Positions 8,336-16,314 of a DNA stretch of 61,126 nt are shown here, one piece after another. A program made the translations under genes and the position numbers. The stretch is from the NCBI GenBank assembly GCA_964432565.1, contig CAYSOA010000012.1, positions 1 through 61,126 on the forward strand, read 5' to 3'. This DNA comes from CAIOHW01 sp964432565. GTDB lineage: Bacteria; Bdellovibrionota; UBA1018. Position 1 is the stretch's first letter, and each line of letters opens with the position of its first letter. The notes beneath the pieces are model-generated. The model was not told the origin of the DNA. It was given only the letters and a program-made list of their open reading frames with translations, and searched no databases.

Positions 8336-9172
8336 ATGCGCTCCATGCATCGAGAGTCGAGAAAAGAGCTGCTTAAATCCGTACTTCGGGACGACCACAG
8401 ACTGCTGGTACCGGGAAAGACCGTCCCAATTGGACACGACTCCAAAAAGGATCCCAATTCTACGGGAAAGAACCTGCTCAAGCGGGTACTGGGTAAGAAT
8501 TACGGTAGCTTCGTTCGAATTCTCTCTCCACTCATGCCACGAGTTCTGTCTCGAGACGGATGGAATGCCCAGCGAAGGATCATTCGCCAGGCGGCAGGGG
8601 GCGGACAGCTCGTGGTGCAGCTCGGATCGGGAACGAGTCGTCTTCATCCCGCCATCATCAACTGCGATCTCTTTCCTTTTGCTGAGACAGATCTCATTGC
8701 CGACTGCCTTCAGCTTCCCATCCGCGACTCGTCTGTAGATCTGGTATTCAGCAATGCGCTTCTGGAGCATGTTAGCGATCCGGAATTAGCAGTCCGGGAG
8801 CAATGGCGGATTCTCAAGCCGGGTGGAAGAATGATCGCAACCATTCCATTTCTTCAGCCATTCCATGGATCTCCGGATGACTACTCACGCTGGACGAGAC
8901 ACGGATTGCTACAAATATTTTATAGAGCAGGCTTCAATGACGTCAGGGTAATGGCTGAATGTGGCCCGACTTCAACACTGCTGTGGATCGTCCAAGAATA
9001 TCTCTGCCTCGTGTTCAGCCTAGGAAACAAAAAAGCCTATTCAGTTATGTGGTGGTTAATTCTTCCTATTTTGGCACCATTTAAACTTATAGACATCATT
9101 CTAGTACACCATCCCTTAGCGCACCGGCTCGCATCGACTTTTACGGTAGTAGCACAGCGAAGGATCAACTAG
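8336..9172 (+). CDS. SAM-dependent methyltransferase with hydrophobic C-terminus
   Basis: A 278-residue protein counted from ATG 8336 (ATG 8345 is an alternative). An open frame extends upstream to 8192 but overlaps the divergent oxidoreductase gene, so the shorter start is preferred. The SAM-binding region reads VVQLGSGTS at about 93-101, followed by NALLEHVSDPE (140-150) and LKPGGRM. The C-terminal quarter contains a strongly hydrophobic stretch (SVMWWLILPILAPF) that could sit in a membrane. It is the most AT-rich gene in the window, consistent with transfer. It shares a 72-base divergent promoter region with the seven-gene operon and may belong to the same pathway. Confidence 0.75.
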   Translation: MRSMHRESRKELLKSVLRDDHRLLVPGKTVPIGHDSKKDPNSTGKNLLKRVLGKNYGSFVRILSPLMPRVLSRDGWNAQRRIIRQAAGGGQLVVQLGSGTSRLHPAIINCDLFPFAETDLIADCLQLPIRDSSVDLVFSNALLEHVSDPELAVREQWRILKPGGRMIATIPFLQPFHGSPDDYSRWTRHGLLQIFYRAGFNDVRVMAECGPTSTLLWIVQEYLCLVFSLGNKKAYSVMWWLILPILAPFKLIDIILVHHPLAHRLASTFTVVAQRRIN

Positions 9173-9967
9173 CTAAATGAGGCAAACCACCCCCGGATAG
9201 CCGGCCAACCACGCCCATGTGAACCGATTCAGCCCGAAGATGACGGCGTTTGCCAGATGAAAGACGAACGCCATTGCTAGAATAGTCCACACCCATTCCG
9301 GTCGAACGGAAAGAAAAAGCACCACCGGCGCAAGCAGCTCGAAAGCAATCACTCCCCAGCCCCCCAGCGCGCAAAGGGTGCGATTCATCGATAGCGCCCG
9401 CACCCACGTTGGTGCTCCTTCGTGTGCAGAAGCGAGAAACACCTGAAGCGCTCGGCCGTTTCGCCATTCCGGTGCCTTGATCTTCACCACTCCGGCAATG
9501 AAATATGAGGCCAGCACCTGAATGCCGATATAGGCCAGCGCGGGCAGTGCGCCCTTTTCAGGCCCGATCGCCGCCGCCGCCGTCAATGCCAGCAGCACTA
9601 AAACGGTCATGTAGTCACTTCCACCGTTGAAGGCCCCCCGCCAGCGCATGGCCCCGAGAAGGACCGTGGTCAGTAGAAGCGGCGCCCACCCGATCTTCGG
9701 ATGCAGCAGACAACCCCCCGCTGCGAGAACCTGGCCCCAAAGTAGCAGCCGATACCCTCGCTCCGATAACGTCCACTCGAAAACCGGCGCGATGATGCTG
9801 CCGAAAACCCGAAACTCGTCTCGCAGATGGGCCCAGCGCCAGGGACCACTGCGCGACCAGCTCGGGCGAATGGCCAGCATTTCGAATGATTGCAGCAGCA
9901 CCGAAAACGCCACAAGCCTCAGCGTCGTCTCGAGAAGCCACGCCGGGCTAACGGCTGAAGTACTCAT
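9173..9967 (-). CDS. HTTM-domain integral membrane protein
   Basis: A 264-residue protein with six or more hydrophobic helices. YFIAGVVKIKAPEWRNGRA around 165-183 and a later FELLAPVVLFL / FVFHLANAVIFGLNRFTW region match the HTTM (horizontally transferred transmembrane) domain, related to the membrane part of vitamin K-dependent gamma-carboxylase. Function in bacteria is not established. The start overlaps the end of the upstream gene by four bases, so the pair is co-translated. HTTM proteins are often linked to DCC-family thiol proteins; one is encoded separately at 38637-39041. Confidence 0.7.
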   Translation of the reverse strand: MSTSAVSPAWLLETTLRLVAFSVLLQSFEMLAIRPSWSRSGPWRWAHLRDEFRVFGSIIAPVFEWTLSERGYRLLLWGQVLAAGGCLLHPKIGWAPLLLTTVLLGAMRWRGAFNGGSDYMTVLVLLALTAAAAIGPEKGALPALAYIGIQVLASYFIAGVVKIKAPEWRNGRALQVFLASAHEGAPTWVRALSMNRTLCALGGWGVIAFELLAPVVLFLSVRPEWVWTILAMAFVFHLANAVIFGLNRFTWAWLAGYPGVVCLI

Positions 9968-10461
9968 CGCGAAACCCCTGCGACGGACATCTCGGCCGAC
10001 ACCAGAAAATCTTCTTGAGTGCCGTCAGTATCGACCTGAACGATCTTGAACTGAAACCACTCGCTGCCAGAAGCCGCCTCTTTCGCCAGAGTCTGAACGA
10101 TTCGGTAGGACGACGAGCTCGTCAGCCATTCGGGCGGGCCCTCATGCGCCTCGGCCTCTGACACCAGATGCTCGACTGCCGACTGCCGCGCAAAGTGCAG
10201 GTTGCCGGCAGGATTGAAGACCACCGTAGACCAGTCCCGGCGCGGCGGACGGAGGGCCCTTTGCCAGGCCTGCCACTCGCCGTCCGGCCCCCGAGTACGC
10301 ACCTCCAGCCGGGGCACCACACCGATCGTTTCGAAGAAGCGCCACGACGGAAAAAGAACGCGAAGGAGAAAGAGCCTGCGGCTTCGCACCTGCAAACGCG
10401 GAAGAAGCACCACTCCCGAAAATGCAAGAACCGCCAGGATGAGCCAGAGCACCGAATTCAT
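9964..10461 (-). CDS. Membrane-anchored protein partnered with the HTTM gene
   Basis: About 165 residues from ATG 10461, chosen because the start is followed at once by a transmembrane helix (SVLWLILAVLAFSGVVLLP). The open frame continues upstream into the N-gap at 10540, so a longer start cannot be fully excluded. The rest is a soluble, basic domain with no motif I recognise. It resembles the second component that accompanies HTTM proteins in two-gene units, and overlaps that gene by ATGA. Function unknown. Confidence 0.6.
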   Translation of the reverse strand: MNSVLWLILAVLAFSGVVLLPRLQVRSRRLFLLRVLFPSWRFFETIGVVPRLEVRTRGPDGEWQAWQRALRPPRRDWSTVVFNPAGNLHFARQSAVEHLVSEAEAHEGPPEWLTSSSSYRIVQTLAKEAASGSEWFQFKIVQVDTDGTQEDFLVSAEMSVAGVSR

Positions 10462-10539
10462 TCGCCCATGAGAATGGTCGAGCTCGAAGGCGAAATAAAT
10501 CAGAAAAAACGGAAGGCCAGGTCTTTTCTCAGAGGATAC

Positions 10540-10639
10540 NNNNNNNNNNNNNNNNNNNNNNNNNNNNNNNNNNNNNNNNNNNNNNNNNNNNNNNNNNNNN
10601 NNNNNNNNNNNNNNNNNNNNNNNNNNNNNNNNNNNNNNN
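10540..10639. other. Scaffold gap (100 N)
   Basis: Unknown bases of placeholder length. It lies upstream of the HTTM-partner gene and 100 bases before the barrel-like protein gene, so promoter sequence for one or both may be missing. The flanks share no visible repeat. Confidence 0.99.
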
Positions 10640-10740
10640 CAGTTCGAATTCCGAACCGGTGTTCGGCAATCGGAACTCGTTTCAGCTCCCGCCCCTCCTG
10701 GATCCCGTGATACCCTGAAGCCGGAATTCCGGTGATCTTC

Positions 10741-11376
10741 ATGCCTGTCCGCCCACTGCAATCAGCGCTTCTTCTCGTTCTGATCTTGCTGATCCGAACC
10801 CCTGCCGTCGCGTCGATCTGCTACTCCAACTGCGCTACGCCTCACTGGAGCCTGAATGTCGAGGCCGGCACGACCTGGGGTGCCGCCTCCGATCAGGATC
10901 AGACCGAATTTGCCCGGCAGTTCGAGCCTGGTGCAGCCTTGAGTCTGACGAGAGTACTCACTCCGAATCTGGCGTTGGAATTTGGGGTCACCTACTCGAC
11001 GATCCGATTTGAGGTCGACGAAACGGTGGTTCGCTACCCACGTCTGACGCTTCCGCTACGCCTGAGCCTCGACCTGAGAGCCCGAGGCGCCTTGATGCTC
11101 GGCTACTACTGGGGCTACAGCCCCGGCCTGCTCACCACCACGCTCGACGACTCGACGACGTCTCACGCCTTCGGCGACTTCAATCTTCGCCCCGGCGACT
11201 CAGGCCTCGACGTCGCCCTACTCTGGGGTGACCTCACCGGTCGAAGGGCCCTTTTTGCGCGCCTGAATTACCAGCACGGACTGACCAGCGTTGCCACAGA
11301 CAGCACGATCACCCTAAAAAGCCTGTCGGCAACGGTTGGCTTTCGTTTGGGTGCTCGGCGCCCGCCGGTTCCGTGA
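10741..11376 (+). CDS. Exported beta-barrel-like outer-membrane protein
   Basis: 211 residues from ATG 10741 (a GTG nine bases earlier is less likely). A Sec signal peptide ends near residue 28 (TPAVAS). The mature part has alternating polar and aromatic residues in short strands separated by turns (WSLNVEAGTTWG, LALEFGVTYSTIRFEV, ALMLGYYWGYS), and ends in a strand ATVGFRLG, though not with a terminal aromatic residue. This suggests a small OmpA/OmpW-like barrel. No specific family recognised. A cysteine pair (C-Y-S-N-C) follows the signal peptide. Confidence 0.65.
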   Translation: MPVRPLQSALLLVLILLIRTPAVASICYSNCATPHWSLNVEAGTTWGAASDQDQTEFARQFEPGAALSLTRVLTPNLALEFGVTYSTIRFEVDETVVRYPRLTLPLRLSLDLRARGALMLGYYWGYSPGLLTTTLDDSTTSHAFGDFNLRPGDSGLDVALLWGDLTGRRALFARLNYQHGLTSVATDSTITLKSLSATVGFRLGARRPPVP

Positions 11377-11484
11377 CCAACTGGGTCGGAAGCGACCCAG
11401 TAGCCACGCTGTGTTTACCACCATGCACGTTATAGTTGAGCGCTTCGTTCGGTATTGCGATACTCAAGAACAGGCTCTACCAAA

Positions 11485-12732
11485 ATGATGAAGAGGCGCG
11501 TTGATCCCTTAGTCCGAGCATTCAGCATGGTCCTGCTCTTGAGCAGCAGCGCCTGTGGGGTCGCGCCTTCGAGCGACGCCTGCCAGCAAGGACTCGAACG
11601 CTTCACTCGAGCCTGCCTGCTCGAATCGACGTCGGCGGCGGCGTCAACCTACAGCCCCAAAAGCGTGGCGAAGATCACCGCCGGTCAGTACCACAGCTGC
11701 GCCATCGACACCGACGGCAGGCTTTACTGCTGGGGAAAAAATCACGCCGGCCAGCTCGGCGACGACAGCACCACCGATCGCACCAGACCCGTCCTCATCG
11801 ATCCGGATGAGCGCTACACCAGCGTCTCGGCCGGTTCCACTCGAACCTGCGGCATCACGCAGTCGGGTGTGCTCAAGTGCTGGGGTGCACGAGGGGGACA
11901 CCTCGGGGACGGGATCGCCTCTACGACTCCGGCGAAAACTCCCGTCGTGATCGACAGCGGCACGAGTTACTCGATGGTCAGCGTTGGACACCATTCTGCC
12001 TGCGGCATCACGAGCACGGGGGCACTCAAGTGCTGGGGCTCTGGCTCGTGGGGCATGCAAGGAAACGGAAGCACCAGTTCTCGAACGCTTCCTCAGGAGA
12101 CGGATTCGGGCGTGCTCTATTCGTGGGTCTCTCTGACCTACTATCACGCCTGCGGCGTTACCGTAGTGGGAGACGTCAAGTGCTGGGGAGAGAACTCTCA
12201 TGGCCAGAGTCATCCTGACGCCGTCGGCAGCAACGCCCTCTTGCCCACCCTCATCAGCAATCTTCCGGCGAGTGTTCGGGTGAGCGTGGGTTTTCGCTTC
12301 AGTTGCGCCCTATCAGGAGCGGGCGAGATTCGCTGCTGGGGAGAGTCTTCAGGATACCAGCTCGGACGCGGCTCGAATGTCGTCAACCCTGAGAGCCCGG
12401 GCCTTCTCTCGGTTTCTGGAGTGGCCACCAGTTTGTCGAGCCGGCTGATTCATAGTCTTGCCCTGCTGAGCGACGGAAGCCTCATTGGCTGGGGCAATAA
12501 TGCGGGCCACAAGCTGAGCGCCAGCTCTACGACCAGCTCCTACCAGAGCCCCGGAGCCGTGCTCTCCGACCTGCGGTTTTCGATGGTCGCTACCGGCCAG
12601 GATCATAGCTGTGCGATTGCCACCGACGACACCCCGTACTGCTGGGGCTCAAACGCGACAGGGCAGATCGGCGATGGCTCCAGAACCAATCCCAACCGTC
12701 CGGTCGAGATCACTTTTCCGGAGATCGAGTGA
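11485..12732 (+). CDS. Secreted RCC1-repeat beta-propeller protein
   Basis: About 415 residues from ATG 11485 (11488 also possible). A basic N-terminus and hydrophobic run end at LLSSSACG, a possible but non-canonical lipobox. Seven repeats of about 50 residues follow, each with the RCC1 pattern (SCAI..dG.lyCWG...GQLGdg), which is enough for one complete seven-bladed propeller. Six of the seven blades carry two cysteines, in the SCA/ACG position and in CWG; blade 6 reads SLALLSDGSLIGWG and lacks both. Bacterial secreted RCC1 propellers are usually binding or adhesive proteins; the ligand here is unknown. Confidence 0.8.
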   Translation: MMKRRVDPLVRAFSMVLLLSSSACGVAPSSDACQQGLERFTRACLLESTSAAASTYSPKSVAKITAGQYHSCAIDTDGRLYCWGKNHAGQLGDDSTTDRTRPVLIDPDERYTSVSAGSTRTCGITQSGVLKCWGARGGHLGDGIASTTPAKTPVVIDSGTSYSMVSVGHHSACGITSTGALKCWGSGSWGMQGNGSTSSRTLPQETDSGVLYSWVSLTYYHACGVTVVGDVKCWGENSHGQSHPDAVGSNALLPTLISNLPASVRVSVGFRFSCALSGAGEIRCWGESSGYQLGRGSNVVNPESPGLLSVSGVATSLSSRLIHSLALLSDGSLIGWGNNAGHKLSASSTTSSYQSPGAVLSDLRFSMVATGQDHSCAIATDDTPYCWGSNATGQIGDGSRTNPNRPVEITFPEIE

Positions 12733-12941
12733 GAGACGAAGACGGCCAGAAAGCTCAAAAATCGCGCTAAAGCAGCCCAGCGCCATTTTTCTGTTAAAGT
12801 TATTTCCAGCCTGATCCATCAACTTCCGCCGGGTCTGGATGTCCTGGAATCGGACAAGGGTTCGAAGGAGCGAGTCCAGCAAGTCGATGCGGTTGCGCTC
12901 GTCGCGAGTAAAGGACAGACGCGGCCAACCGGCCTGACTGC

Positions 12942-12996
12942 CAAAAACGATACTTAGTGATGTTTTTGACAGTCACTGCGATTTACCTCATTAACC
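12942..12996. repeat. 55-bp direct repeat, left copy at contig end
   Basis: Identical to 13097-13151, from caaaaacgatac through ctcattaacc. Exact repeats ending precisely at both edges of an N-run are what two unmerged overlapping contig ends look like. A genuine tandem duplication is the alternative. Confidence 0.9.
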
Positions 12997-13096
12997 NNNN
13001 NNNNNNNNNNNNNNNNNNNNNNNNNNNNNNNNNNNNNNNNNNNNNNNNNNNNNNNNNNNNNNNNNNNNNNNNNNNNNNNNNNNNNNNNNNNNNNNN
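12997..13096. other. Scaffold gap (100 N), probably artefactual
   Basis: Both flanks are the same 55 bases, so the true sequence may contain no gap at all once the contig ends are merged. Confidence 0.99.
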
Positions 13097-13151
13097 CAAA
13101 AACGATACTTAGTGATGTTTTTGACAGTCACTGCGATTTACCTCATTAACC
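13097..13151. repeat. 55-bp direct repeat, right copy
   Basis: Second copy of the 12942-12996 sequence; see that entry. Confidence 0.9.
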
Positions 13152-13177
13152 GAGGACCAGACCCATTCGTTCCAGCA

Positions 13178-13217
13178 AATAAAAACGCCCGCCGCTCCCT
13201 GAGGAACGACGGGCGTC
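13178..13217 (-). terminator. Rho-independent terminator of fusA
   Basis: On the minus strand, arms GACGCCCGTCG and CGGCGGGCGT pair almost perfectly around a short loop and are followed by TTTTTATTT. It lies about 30 bases after the fusA stop. Confidence 0.85.
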
Positions 13218-13225
13218 GAATGACC

Positions 13226-13246
13226 AAAAGGTAGAGGCTACCTTTT
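13226..13246 (-). terminator. Short hairpin directly after the fusA stop codon
   Basis: A perfect nine-base stem AAAAGGTAG / CTACCTTTT with a three-base loop abuts the stop codon at 13247. It may act with the stronger downstream hairpin as a tandem terminator or protect the 3' end. Confidence 0.6.
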
Positions 13247-15352
13247 TTACTTCTGTTCCTTGGCCTTCTTTTCCTGGTGCTTCTTGACCATTTCTTCCTG
13301 AACGTTACGCGGCACGGCCGAGTACTTCAGGAACTCCATCGAGAACTCGCCCTTGCCCTGCGTAGCAGAACGAAGGTCGGTCGAGTAACCGAACATCTCG
13401 GTCAGCGGAACTTCGGCTTCGATCACGCAGTAGCCTTCGTTCGTACCGCTGTTGACGATGATGCCGCGGCGCTGGTTGATCTGGCCCATCACCGAACCCT
13501 GGAACTCTTCAGGAGCCGACGTTTCGAGCTTCATGATCGGCTCGAGAATCACGGCGCCCGCCTTTTCGTAAGCTTCACGGAAGCCCATGATCGAAGCGGT
13601 ACGGAACGAGAGTTCGTCGGAGTCGACGTCATGGTAGGCGCCGTCGTTGATCGAGACGCGCACGCCGACGATCGGGAATCCGATCAGGCGACCTTCCTTG
13701 ACGGCTTCCTGAAAGCCCTTGTCGCAGGCCGGGATGAAGTTGCGCGGAATCACGCCGCCGACGATATCGTCGACGAACTCGTAGTTGACGGCAGCGTCGG
13801 CCGGCAGCGGCTCGAGAATACCGGCCACGCGGGCGAACTGACCCTTACCACCCGACTGCTTCTTGTGGGTGTAGTTGAACTTCGCCGACTGGGTGATCGT
13901 CTCACGGAACGCCACCTGCGGCTTTCCAACCACGCACTCGCAGTTGTACTCACGCTTGATGCGCTCGCAGTAGATCTCGAGATGCAGCTCGCCCATCCCG
14001 CTGATGATCGTCTGGCCCGACTCTTCGTCGCGGTGCACGCGGAAGGTGGGGTCTTCCTTCGTGAACTTGTTGAGCGCCTTCGAGAAGTTTGCCTGGCCCG
14101 ACTTGTCCTTCGGAGCAATGGCCAGCGAGATGACCGCGTTCGGAACGAACATCGACGTCATCGTGTACTTCACGGTGCCGTCGGTGAAGGTGTCACCCGA
14201 AGCGCAGTCGACACCGAACATCGCGACGATGTCACCGGCCTTGGCCTGTTCGACATCGTTCATTTCGTCGGCGTGCATCTGCACGAGCCTCGGCACCTTG
14301 ACCTTCTTGTCGTTGACGGCGTTGAAGATCACGTCGCCCTTCTTGACCGTGCCCGAGTAGATGCGCATGTAGGTCAACTGGCCGTAACGTCCTTCGTCGA
14401 GCTTGAACGCGAGGGCAACGAGCGGTCCGTTCGGATCCGACTGGAGCACGATCTTCTCTTCGTTGTTGTTCTGGTCGAGGGCGATGTTCTCGCGCTCGGT
14501 CGGGTTCGGCAGGTAGTAGGTCACGGCATCGAGCAGGAGCTGGACGCCCTTGTTCTTGTAGGCCGAGCCCATCATGACGGGCGTGAAGTTGAGCGAGAGC
14601 GTCGCCTTGCGGATCGCGGCGCGAAACTGCTCGACCGAGGGCTCCTGGCCTTCGAGGTACATCATGCCGAGTTCTTCGTCGAAATCACCGACGGCTGCGA
14701 TCAGCTCTTCGCGAGCCTTCTTGCAGTTGTCGAGGATGTCGGCCGGAATGGCTTCTTCACGGATGTTTTCACCGTTGTCGCCGTCGAAGTAGAAGGCCTT
14801 CATCTGGACGAGGTCGACCACGCCCTGAAACTGGTCTTCGGCGCCGATCGGATAGGTGATCATGTGCGCATTATGGGAGAGCTTGTCGCGCAGCATCTGC
14901 ATGCCGCGGAAGGGGTTGGCACCGGCGCGGTCCATCTTGTTGATGAAGCAGATGCGCGGAACCTTGTAGCGCTTCATCTGGCGGTCGACGGTGATCGACT
15001 GAGACTGAACGCCGGCAACCGAGCAGAGAACCAGAACGGCGCCGTCGAGAACGCGCAGCGAGCGCTCGACTTCGATCGTGAAGTCGACGTGTCCCGGGGT
15101 GTCGATCAGGTTGATGTTGTAGTCCTTCCACATGCAGAAGGTGGCGGCCGACTGAATCGTGATGCCCTTTTCGCGCTCGAGATCCATGAAGTCCATGGTG
15201 GCGCCAACCTGATCCTTGCCCTTCACTTCGTGAATGGCGTGAATGCGCTTGGTGTAGAACAGGATGCGCTCGGACAGGGTGGTCTTCCCCGAGTCGATGT
15301 GGGCGGAAATGCCAATGTTTCTAACTTTATCGAGGGAGACGGGCGCAGCCAT
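13247..15352 (-). CDS. fusA: Elongation factor G, spd/mitochondrial EF-G1 type
   Basis: A 701-residue translational GTPase that moves tRNAs and mRNA through the ribosome. G1 reads AHIDSGKTTL (17-26) rather than the AHIDAGKTTT of standard bacterial EF-G. ATMDFMDLEREKGITIQSAA, DTPGHVDFTIEVERSLRVLD and NKMDR follow, as does a G-domain insert with YFDGDNG. These features match mitochondrial EF-G1 and the spdEFG1 family of spirochaetes, planctomycetes and some deltaproteobacteria. All five EF-G domains are present at normal length. A Shine-Dalgarno AGGAGT precedes the ATG. The gene stands alone, without the rpsL-rpsG-tuf genes that usually accompany fusA. Confidence 0.93.
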   Translation of the reverse strand: MAAPVSLDKVRNIGISAHIDSGKTTLSERILFYTKRIHAIHEVKGKDQVGATMDFMDLEREKGITIQSAATFCMWKDYNINLIDTPGHVDFTIEVERSLRVLDGAVLVLCSVAGVQSQSITVDRQMKRYKVPRICFINKMDRAGANPFRGMQMLRDKLSHNAHMITYPIGAEDQFQGVVDLVQMKAFYFDGDNGENIREEAIPADILDNCKKAREELIAAVGDFDEELGMMYLEGQEPSVEQFRAAIRKATLSLNFTPVMMGSAYKNKGVQLLLDAVTYYLPNPTERENIALDQNNNEEKIVLQSDPNGPLVALAFKLDEGRYGQLTYMRIYSGTVKKGDVIFNAVNDKKVKVPRLVQMHADEMNDVEQAKAGDIVAMFGVDCASGDTFTDGTVKYTMTSMFVPNAVISLAIAPKDKSGQANFSKALNKFTKEDPTFRVHRDEESGQTIISGMGELHLEIYCERIKREYNCECVVGKPQVAFRETITQSAKFNYTHKKQSGGKGQFARVAGILEPLPADAAVNYEFVDDIVGGVIPRNFIPACDKGFQEAVKEGRLIGFPIVGVRVSINDGAYHDVDSDELSFRTASIMGFREAYEKAGAVILEPIMKLETSAPEEFQGSVMGQINQRRGIIVNSGTNEGYCVIEAEVPLTEMFGYSTDLRSATQGKGEFSMEFLKYSAVPRNVQEEMVKKHQEKKAKEQK

Positions 15353-15490
15353 TCAGTCACTCCTTGGGCGTATTCGCGGACGTTGATGAAACCAAAATGC
15401 AAATGATGCCGAGCTATTAAACTCAGCAGGGGGTGGGACGCAAGCGGAAACTAGGTGTTTTTTGGTCCGGTATTGGGGCCAGCCCCCCCT

Positions 15491-16207
15491 TTAGCGCGCT
15501 CGACAGAGAGGCTCGCGGAGCTCGGTGTAGAGGGCTGCCGTCGCGTAGGCCGGAAAGCGTTCGGCACTCGGGTCGTCGTGGTCCATGCGGAGCCGGAGCC
15601 CGCAGGTCCTTTTCAGCAGGGCGCGGATGCGCGGATTTTGCGCCAGCTTGGCCTCGGTCGCCCGACGGATGAGGCGCTCATGTTTCTCAGACCCGGTCGC
15701 TCCATCGCGGTAGTCGAAGCGAATACCGGCATAGCTGATCCAGGAGATGCCCAGCCGGCGCAGGAGGGTATTGGCCGCCTTTCCTGCGGATTTCGACTCG
15801 AACATCGTCAAATAGTGAACCTGCTCACGGGTGTACGGCCAGTCCCGGGCGGCTGCCCGAGGGTCCTGCTGCGGATCGGAGGCTTCCGGGTACTTCATCA
15901 TCTGCCAGAGGGCTTCGAGCGAGGCGTAGCGCACTCCATCGAGAACAAAGGGCGTGGGCCAGAGATTGCTGAATACGGCGAGCGCGGTGCGTTTCGAAAC
16001 GATCACTTCACCGGGGGCGGCCTCGTGCGGAAGGATCTCCCCCCAGCTTGCCCGCTCGCTTTCCGGAACGGGCGCCCACCACTCGGCGGGATAGCCTGAC
16101 GGGGTTTCGGCCGCGAGGACGGAACCCGCCAGTGCACCCAAAAGGAGCGAACCCGCGACCAGCCGAGCCGTGAATGGGCGATTGGCGAAGAAGTGAGCAC
16201 GAAGCAT
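15491..16207 (-). CDS. Exported NADAR-domain protein
   Basis: 238 residues with a clear Sec signal peptide (hydrophobic core LVAGSLLLGALAGSVLA, cleavage near residue 32). The mature part carries the NADAR (DUF1768, YbiA-like) pattern: FSNLWPTPFVLDGVRYASLE, where the conserved SE(H) region is SLEALWQMMKYP, and later ATEAKLAQNPRIRALLKRT. Characterised NADAR proteins are cytoplasmic and act on ADP-ribose-linked or N-glycosidic substrates such as riboflavin intermediates, so a periplasmic version is unusual. It is separated from fusA by 138 bases in which I see no gene. Confidence 0.7.
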   Translation of the reverse strand: MLRAHFFANRPFTARLVAGSLLLGALAGSVLAAETPSGYPAEWWAPVPESERASWGEILPHEAAPGEVIVSKRTALAVFSNLWPTPFVLDGVRYASLEALWQMMKYPEASDPQQDPRAAARDWPYTREQVHYLTMFESKSAGKAANTLLRRLGISWISYAGIRFDYRDGATGSEKHERLIRRATEAKLAQNPRIRALLKRTCGLRLRMDHDDPSAERFPAYATAALYTELREPLCRAR

Positions 16208-16256
16208 GGGACTGCTCTTAGCCCGAAACGGTCTCGAGGGCGAGGGCCCGGCTAGC

Positions 16257-16296
16257 TTCGGTAAAAAACGATACCCCCCTTCGATTTTATACCGAA
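16257..16296. promoter_or_regulatory. Inverted repeat upstream of DUF4143 ATPase gene
   Basis: TTCGGTAAAA and TTATACCGAA (nine of ten complementary) enclose ACGATACCCCCC. It sits 18 bases before the GTG start and could be an operator for the ATPase gene. Confidence 0.45.
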
Positions 16297-16314
16297 AGAG
16301 GATAGACTCCCACC

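Larger units (their letters stand above)
12733..13246. other. Non-coding interval with scaffold gap, duplicated contig end and palindrome
   Basis: There is no convincing gene. Bases 12937-12973 form an imperfect palindrome (18-base arms around one base, 14 of 18 pairs). A 55-base sequence occurs at 12942-12996 and again at 13097-13151, on either side of the N-run. The fusA terminators occupy the right end. A minus-strand open frame over 12649-12882 has no recognisable features and overlaps the propeller gene. Confidence 0.7.

Noticed and set aside
12649..12882. A 77-codon minus-strand frame at the end of the RCC1 gene
   Set aside because: Overlaps the propeller gene, no ribosome site and no family resemblance.
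13277..15406. A 709-codon open frame antisense to fusA
   Set aside because: Composition is Val/Asp/Glu/His-rich with no domain, and it is the complement of a strongly biased, highly conserved gene.
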